64,000 bases of DNA from an uncultured Oscillospiraceae bacterium. Lineage in GTDB: Bacteria; Bacillota; Clostridia; Oscillospirales; Oscillospiraceae. The translations under genes were made by a program, and so were the position numbers. Location of the stretch: contig CAKULE010000011.1 in assembly GCA_934667095.1 (NCBI GenBank), positions 1 to 64,000 on the forward strand, written 5' to 3'. Below the pieces are notes generated by a model, which saw only the letters and a program-made list of their open reading frames with translations, was not told the origin of the DNA and searched no databases. Shown piece after piece: positions 59,387 to 64,000 of the stretch (position 1 is its first letter; the number at the start of each line of letters is the position of its first letter).

Positions 59387-60973
59387 TTAACGCTCCTGTT
59401 CTTGTTTGTGTTCGATCTTTCTTCCAAGGTGCTGCTCCAGATTATGGCGGATGGTATCAAGACGCTGTACTTCTTCTCTGGCGGTCTGGTACTGATTGTA
59501 AAGTTCATTTTTCTCTTTGATGAGCTGTTCCACTTCCGCCTGCAATGCCTTATGACTCGGCAGCTTCTTGAGTCCCTTGGAGTCGAAATAGCGTTTGGAG
59601 GCGTTTAGAATAATGAAGTCGCTGTCATGCTCGTCACGATATTTCTGACGGGCTTTTTCACTCTTACAGGCTTTCAGTTCGTCGATCACATATCTGGTCT
59701 TGTGGTAGTTCAGTACATAATCACGGAACTCTTTCGTCTCCTTGATTGATGCTTCTACAGATTTCATCTTGGTACGAATATCATCCACCTTGGCGTGAGC
59801 GGCATCACAAGCGGCAGCCAATGCTTCGGGAGAGTCAAAGCCCATTTCTTGATACAGCACGTAGGCTTGGCTTGTATTTTTGAGGTTGTGTATCTTTGCC
59901 CAATGCTCATATCCTTTACCCTTGGCTTTCGCCGCTTCCATATCCACCACACGGCTGACAGAGTTTTGCTGTTTGATGAAGTCCTGCATGGTCGGTGCGG
60001 AATGAACAAGAGGTTTTTTCGCTCTGACCTGTTTTGCGTTTCTGACAAAGGCGGCGAACACAGCCGTTTTATCAAAATCGTCACCCAACTTTCGTGCCGT
60101 GATTGCTTTGGTGCGGTCGGATGTGAGATAGGACAATCTTCCTCGGCTCTCCTTGACGGTGATACCACGGCGAAGAAGTTTTTCTGCAAAGTCCTCGAAG
60201 CTGATTGCATCGGAGAGTGCCTTTCGGATTTCTTCACGGAGCTTGTCTTTGTCAGTTTCAAACTTGGTCTGCTTGACGGGCAAGCCCTGTTCGGCAAGAA
60301 CAGCGTTTTCTTCATCCAGCGCAAGCTGTCCTTTCTTCTTTGCCCAATACTCACGCTCGGTCACACGGGTCTTACTGCCGTTCAGCAGATCAATCTGATA
60401 CAGACCCGCATCGTGGCACATCTCCATGACCTCGGCACGAAAATATTCCATAGCTGCGTTGGTGCATCGGTGTTTCATGCCCGGTTGGGTATCGCATGGT
60501 CTGTCCATATAAGGCATGAAGGGGACTTCTTCAATTCGCAGAGAATTGATTACGATGTGTACATGAACATTGCCGCTGCCGTTGTGACCGTCTGGGTGAG
60601 TACAGACAATTGCTTGATGACCGGGAAAGTGTTCCTTGCAGAATTTCTCACCCATACTCTGTGCCAGATCTACGTTCAATCCATGATTGGGAACATCCTT
60701 GGGATCGAAGCTGATGATATAGTGGTGGCTTTTGACATCTTCCCGTTTTTGATTTTTGCCATAGCGGAGGTTGGCTCTCAGACAGGCAATCGCAAAATCT
60801 TCGTCACCGCAGTTCAGAGTGGAAATGCGGTAATCCTGTCTTGGAATAAGCCTGCCGTTTTCGTCCAGGGTGGGCTTCATGGTAAACTCATCATGCTCAA
60901 AGGTGAGGTAGGCTTCGGCGGCAGAGTAATCGGCATTTTTAGAGCTTATATGCTTGAACGTTGCCAACAGCAT
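59387..60973 (-). CDS. Relaxase/mobilization nuclease
   Basis: 528 aa from the ATG at 60973. MobA/VirD2-like N-terminal: active-site Tyr region (ISSKNADYSAAEAYLTFEHD), the metal-binding HxHxH-type NVHVHIVINS preceded by HPDGHNGSG; a long helical C-terminal half about 340-529. Nicks the transfer origin and carries the DNA strand during conjugation. Its start lies inside the mobC 3' end. Confidence 0.93.
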   Translation of the reverse strand: MLLATFKHISSKNADYSAAEAYLTFEHDEFTMKPTLDENGRLIPRQDYRISTLNCGDEDFAIACLRANLRYGKNQKREDVKSHHYIISFDPKDVPNHGLNVDLAQSMGEKFCKEHFPGHQAIVCTHPDGHNGSGNVHVHIVINSLRIEEVPFMPYMDRPCDTQPGMKHRCTNAAMEYFRAEVMEMCHDAGLYQIDLLNGSKTRVTEREYWAKKKGQLALDEENAVLAEQGLPVKQTKFETDKDKLREEIRKALSDAISFEDFAEKLLRRGITVKESRGRLSYLTSDRTKAITARKLGDDFDKTAVFAAFVRNAKQVRAKKPLVHSAPTMQDFIKQQNSVSRVVDMEAAKAKGKGYEHWAKIHNLKNTSQAYVLYQEMGFDSPEALAAACDAAHAKVDDIRTKMKSVEASIKETKEFRDYVLNYHKTRYVIDELKACKSEKARQKYRDEHDSDFIILNASKRYFDSKGLKKLPSHKALQAEVEQLIKEKNELYNQYQTAREEVQRLDTIRHNLEQHLGRKIEHKQEQER

Positions 60974-61337
60974 CACCTACCTTTTGCATAACTTCAAATT
61001 TCAGAGTGGCGAGATCAGCGGCGGCATCCTGCAGTTCCTTTGCCATGGCAGGATAGGGACTGTGCCATTCGTTGAGGTGTCGGGCAATCTGATTGAGATT
61101 GTTTCCGATCCTGCCGTACTCAGCGGTCAGCTTGCCGATAGCAGCGAGCAGATCGTCGCTAACCAATGTTGCCACGATGGTCGGTTTGATGGTTGCACCG
61201 GAGATGGCTTCACGAATAAACTCCGCTTGGCTCATTTCGTAAAGCTCCATGCGACGCATAAACTCGGCGTGTTCTTCATCGTCCAGACGGGTTTTTACGA
61301 TGTGGGTTCGTTTCGGTGTGTTGTAGGTTTTGGTCAT
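60939..61337 (-). CDS. mobC: Plasmid mobilization relaxosome protein MobC
   Basis: 132 aa from the ATG at 61337 (AAGGAGG upstream); the upstream frame is non-coding. N-terminal ribbon-helix-helix (KTRLDDEEHAEFMRRMELYEMSQAEFIREAISGA), then GRIGNNLNQIARHLNE, the family signature. Opens the transfer origin for the relaxase. Overlaps relaxase by 35 bases. Confidence 0.93.
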   Translation of the reverse strand: MTKTYNTPKRTHIVKTRLDDEEHAEFMRRMELYEMSQAEFIREAISGATIKPTIVATLVSDDLLAAIGKLTAEYGRIGNNLNQIARHLNEWHSPYPAMAKELQDAAADLATLKFEVMQKVGDAVGNVQAYKL

Positions 61338-61390
61338 TCGGTTCCTCCTTTGTTTTTTGAAAAATTGAAAATCGGCGTTAGCCGTATCGC

Positions 61391-61436
61391 TTCCGCATTG
61401 CGGAACAGAGCAGGGTTTGGGGAAGGCACTCCCCAA
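61391..61436. other. Candidate transfer origin (oriT)
   Basis: Two adjacent hairpins directly before mobC: ttccgca/tgcggaa (61391-61405) and ttgggga/tccccaa (61417-61436). Inverted repeats beside mobC are the usual oriT layout. No nick consensus is recognised. Confidence 0.4.
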
Positions 61437-62121
61437 CAAGATTCCATGAGGGAAAAATGAGCAGATGGCGAAATTTGGACCCATGGTAGAATCTTGCTCT
61501 ACGCTACCCAGCCTTTTCGTTTTTTGCATTTTTGCCAAAGTGTCAAATTGGTACTTTGCCGTACTTTTGATTTTGCAGTTTTACCCGAATGTCGTTCCTG
61601 CCCGTGAATCTCACTCCGGCGTTGCTTCGCTCATGTCATCATCGCAAAGTCATATCTCATTCAGACGGTCATTCAATTTTGAGGATGTACTATCGTTGTG
61701 GCTCAATTTGGACAAACAAAAAGAGCCGATTACACAGAGCACCAAGAATCGGCGGGAGCATAGCTCTCGCTTCAAAGTGATGTTCTATGTAATCGGCTCT
61801 GAAAATTCAAAGTCGGGTTCTACTTTCTACAACTCCCGCCAACAGAACCAAAGGCGTGGTGGAGCAGTTCGGTATTTTCGTAGCGTACCGATGCTGTGTC
61901 GGATGAAACCGACTTCTTTACTATGGGTCGAACATTTTTATTCAGTTGTTATGTAGCGGCGTACCGCTGTGCCATTATTATACAGATAATGTGCTATGCC
62001 GTCAAGGTTGCAAGCCCTCTCACTATATTCGGAACTACAGAGAACGAAAATCAACGGTAGCAGAAAAGTTCTCTTTACCTGTTAGGACGTTTTCAAGAGA
62101 AATATCAATGGGCAAAAAATA
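61437..62121. other. Gene-poor region of the element
   Basis: No supported gene. Main feature is the long inverted repeat at 61722-61800. Open frames here lack ribosome-binding sites and conservation. Confidence 0.5.
61722..61800 (-). ncRNA. Possible structured RNA or terminator
   Basis: Sixteen-bp arms with one mismatch (61722-61737 and 61785-61800) enclosing 47 bases that contain a short inner pair (gcgag...ctcgc). On the minus strand the outer stem is followed by TTTTTGTTTG, as at the end of a transcript. No promoter is obvious. Family unknown. Confidence 0.4.
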
Positions 62122-62317
62122 ATTCTGCCTAAGTTGGACAGAATTTCTAAAATCAACTTCCCGACAAGTTGTCGGGAACAAAAAAGCAACCTCCAACCAA
62201 GTTGGTCGGAAGTCCCAAATCCAACTTCTGCCCAAGTTGGGCAGAAGTTAAAAATCACTTCGCCGCAAGTTGCGTCGAAGTTAAAAATGCAACTTCGACA
62301 CAGGTTGTGTAGAAGTT
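62122..62317. repeat. Regular array of six covarying hairpins
   Basis: Units at 62122-62144, 62158-62178, 62189-62213, 62223-62249, 62257-62281 and 62291-62317. Each has the plan (a)cttc-N-AAGTT-N'-gaag(t): the loop is AAGTT (AGGTT in the last) and the outer pairs are conserved, but the middle of the stem differs in every unit while keeping base pairing (cccgac/gtcggg, ctgccc/gggcag, cgccgc/gcgtcg, cgacac/gtgtag). Loop centres are 35, 33, 35, 33 and 35 bases apart. Confidence 0.85.
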
Positions 62318-62339
62318 AAATCACCCCCCAAAAAAGAAG

Positions 62340-62370
62340 AAAGGCACTAACCGTAACAGTTAGTGCCTTT
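62340..62370 (-). terminator. Terminator of hsdR
   Basis: Stem aaaggcactaac / gttagtgccttt, seven-base loop, minus-strand T-run. Confidence 0.85.
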
Positions 62371-62381
62371 GTGAATTATGA

Positions 62382-64000
62382 TTACTTGTTACTGCCTTCC
62401 GCAAAAGATTCCCCAGCGTTGACCAACCCGAAATACTTTTCAAAGAATGCTTTCAGTTTTTCAATAACGGTCTGCTTCTTCTTGTCACGGGAGCCACCGC
62501 CACCAAAACGAGATACTGGCGGCATCAGACGATCAACATCTGTACCAGTTGTTTTGAGTACACCATCACGGAAAGCATTTTCAACAAACTTTCTGGTTTC
62601 TTCAGGCTTTAACTTTTCTTCTGCAATCAAAGTCTGAATATCTGTTTCACGCTGTTCTTTTACAAAGCGTTGCCAATCTGCGTTGACATCGGTTTTAGTA
62701 TTGACAGTGGCAATAAAGTTCTCGATCAGTTCTTTTTTCGATCTGAGTTGCAAACTGGACTTGATTGCCTTATCAATCGCAACAAGAATTTCCTTGTCTT
62801 CGCAGTTTCCGTCATGGTACTTCGCAACTAACATCAAGATGTAATCGATATTCACTTCGACCTGTTTGACGAGTTCCATTTCAAAGACAACATCATCCAT
62901 GATGCTATCTTTGCTGCCCGGCTTTGGCTTGATTTCATCGTACACGTCATGGTAAGTACCTGTGTAGTCTTGGAAATCGATAGGAGACAGAATTTCGTTT
63001 CCGGCAAAGCGGTCAAATGCAGACAGGATATTTCTCAGGCGCAGAATGTTGCCAAACAGAACGATAAAATCTTTCTTGTTCTGTTCGCCGATGATCGGCT
63101 GTCCCAAGGGGTATTTCTGCAATAGCTCGGCGATACGTTCTTCATAGCCTTTCTGCTCACGTCCCTTGTCATCAACACAACCATAGTAATAGTCTTCGTA
63201 GGATTTCAGAAGAACAATGCCATTGGCTTCTTTGTCACCGAATAAGGCAATGGCGTCGTTTGTCTCTTTTTCAAGATCACGGAAACAAACAATATTGCCA
63301 AAGGTTTTAACAGAGTTAAGGATACGATTTGTTCTTGAAAACGCCTGAATCAGACCATGCATTTTCAAATTCTTGTCTACCCAAAGGGTGTTGAGCGTCG
63401 TTGCATCAAAGCCCGTCAGGAACATGTTGACCACGATAAGCAAATCAACTTCACGCTTTTTCACTTTGTCAGAGAGGTCTTTGTAATAGTCCTGGAAGCC
63501 CTTGCTGGATGTGTCAAAGTTGGTCTTGAAAGTCTTGTTGTACTCGTCAATCGCCATATCCAGAAAATCACGGGAGTTCTGGTCAAGACCATCAGTATCG
63601 AAGCTTTCATCGTCCAATATGCCGTCTGCACTGTCTGCTTCGTTAGGAGCAAACGAGAAGATGGTGGCAATCGTCAAATCACGGTGCTGTTCTGCAATCT
63701 GTTTTTTCAGTTCCAGATAGTATTTTTTGCAAGCAGGGATGGAGCTGACAGCAAACATGGAGTTGAAACCATTCACACGCTGACCCTTCAAACTGTAATA
63801 GGAATTTCGCATAGTCTTTTGGTCGAAGTGTTCCAGAATGTACTTCACAACTTCGGAGATACGCTCCTGAGAAGCAAGTGCTTCCTCGGTATCAATGGCA
63901 GTAACTTGCTTGTCCTGCTTTCCGTCCTTTTGCTTTACCGTGTTGATATAGTCAATGCGGAACGGCAAAACATTTCCGTCATTGATAGCGTCAACGATGG
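62382..64000 (-). CDS. hsdR: Type I restriction enzyme R subunit, 3' part
   Basis: The frame is open to the right window edge, so only the last 539 codons are seen. Residues include the second RecA-like helicase lobe (REVDLLIVVNMFLTGFDATTLNTLWVDKNLKMHGLIQAFSRTNRI, motifs V and VI) and the helical C-terminal domain that binds the methylase core. HsdR cuts DNA after translocation. The N-terminal nuclease and motif I should lie beyond the window, together with hsdM and hsdS probably. Confidence 0.93.
   Translation of the reverse strand, partial: IVDAINDGNVLPFRIDYINTVKQKDGKQDKQVTAIDTEEALASQERISEVVKYILEHFDQKTMRNSYYSLKGQRVNGFNSMFAVSSIPACKKYYLELKKQIAEQHRDLTIATIFSFAPNEADSADGILDDESFDTDGLDQNSRDFLDMAIDEYNKTFKTNFDTSSKGFQDYYKDLSDKVKKREVDLLIVVNMFLTGFDATTLNTLWVDKNLKMHGLIQAFSRTNRILNSVKTFGNIVCFRDLEKETNDAIALFGDKEANGIVLLKSYEDYYYGCVDDKGREQKGYEERIAELLQKYPLGQPIIGEQNKKDFIVLFGNILRLRNILSAFDRFAGNEILSPIDFQDYTGTYHDVYDEIKPKPGSKDSIMDDVVFEMELVKQVEVNIDYILMLVAKYHDGNCEDKEILVAIDKAIKSSLQLRSKKELIENFIATVNTKTDVNADWQRFVKEQRETDIQTLIAEEKLKPEETRKFVENAFRDGVLKTTGTDVDRLMPPVSRFGGGGSRDKKKQTVIEKLKAFFEKYFGLVNAGESFAEGSNK

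Larger units (their letters stand above)
57300..64000. mobile_element. Tn4451-like mobilizable element (left end inside window, right end outside)
   Basis: Contains, on the minus strand, MobC, relaxase, TnpW and a large serine recombinase whose stop lies near the left end, as expected for Tn4451/Tn5397-type elements, plus a type I restriction gene. The precise end next to the bceR promoter is not visible; no matching direct repeat can be tested because the right end is outside. Confidence 0.6.

Noticed and set aside
61465..61956. 163-codon open frame in the gene-poor part of the Tn4451-like element
   Set aside because: Runs through the long inverted repeat, which forces its sequence, and has no translation signal.
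62122..62317. CRISPR array
   Set aside because: The units are palindromes with variable stems and 8-14-base gaps, not constant repeats with 30-40-base unique spacers, and no cas gene is present.

Overview
The window looks like a GC-rich chromosome segment from a low-GC-lineage (Firmicutes) gut Clostridium, most likely Oscillospiraceae (Flavonifractor, Lawsonibacter or Oscillibacter relatives). Evidence: strong AGGAGG ribosome-binding sites, sigma-A promoters close to TTGACA-17-TATAAT, a large Alu-domain-type SRP RNA beside dnaX-ybaB, a Bce-type peptide-resistance module and an Opp peptide transporter. The genus is inference; no rRNA gene is present.

Layout. 1-0.9 kb: AT-rich accessory end (immunity-like gene, LysM remnant). 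0.9-9.1 kb: core genes: tsaE-tsaB-upp-rpiB, a rodA-like SEDS gene, a secreted Ig/SLH-like protein, ftsK/spoIIIE and uppP. 9.2-20.4 kb: an accessory island at the 3' end of yebC. Its left part carries a two-gene restriction-modification-like module (N6-adenine methylase fused to one target-recognition domain, then a winged-helix/HNH nuclease) and a truncated integrase. Its right part is an 8,026-bp integrative element bounded by 34-bp copies of the yebC 3' end (12372-12405 and 20398-20431), carrying very small membrane peptides, a SprT-like protein, a VbhA/Fic toxin pair, a serine resolvase, a 7-repeat RCC1 membrane protein operon, regulators and a tyrosine integrase.

20.4-43 kb: yebC, degV, uridine phosphorylase, a small lipoprotein/regulator/DUF2975 cluster, Sir2, then the oppA-B-C-D-F operon (26-35.4 kb) with unusually enlarged subunits, oligoendopeptidase F, a NUDIX hydrolase, ybaB, dnaX, SRP RNA, tRNA-Ala(CGC), a decayed two-component system and a Na+/Ca2+ antiporter. 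Opp and PepF plausibly work together: peptides are imported and then cleaved.

43-57.3 kb: a giant secreted GLUG/coiled-coil protein, an MMPL exporter and a small partner, divergent from their probable TetR regulator; a MATE pump; a chimeric pseudogene; and a bceRSAB-like sensor/ABC module. 57.4-64 kb: a Tn4451-like mobilizable element (large serine recombinase, TnpW, relaxase, MobC), a gene-free 1-kb region with a regular array of six covarying hairpins, and the 3' part of a type I restriction hsdR gene running off the right edge.
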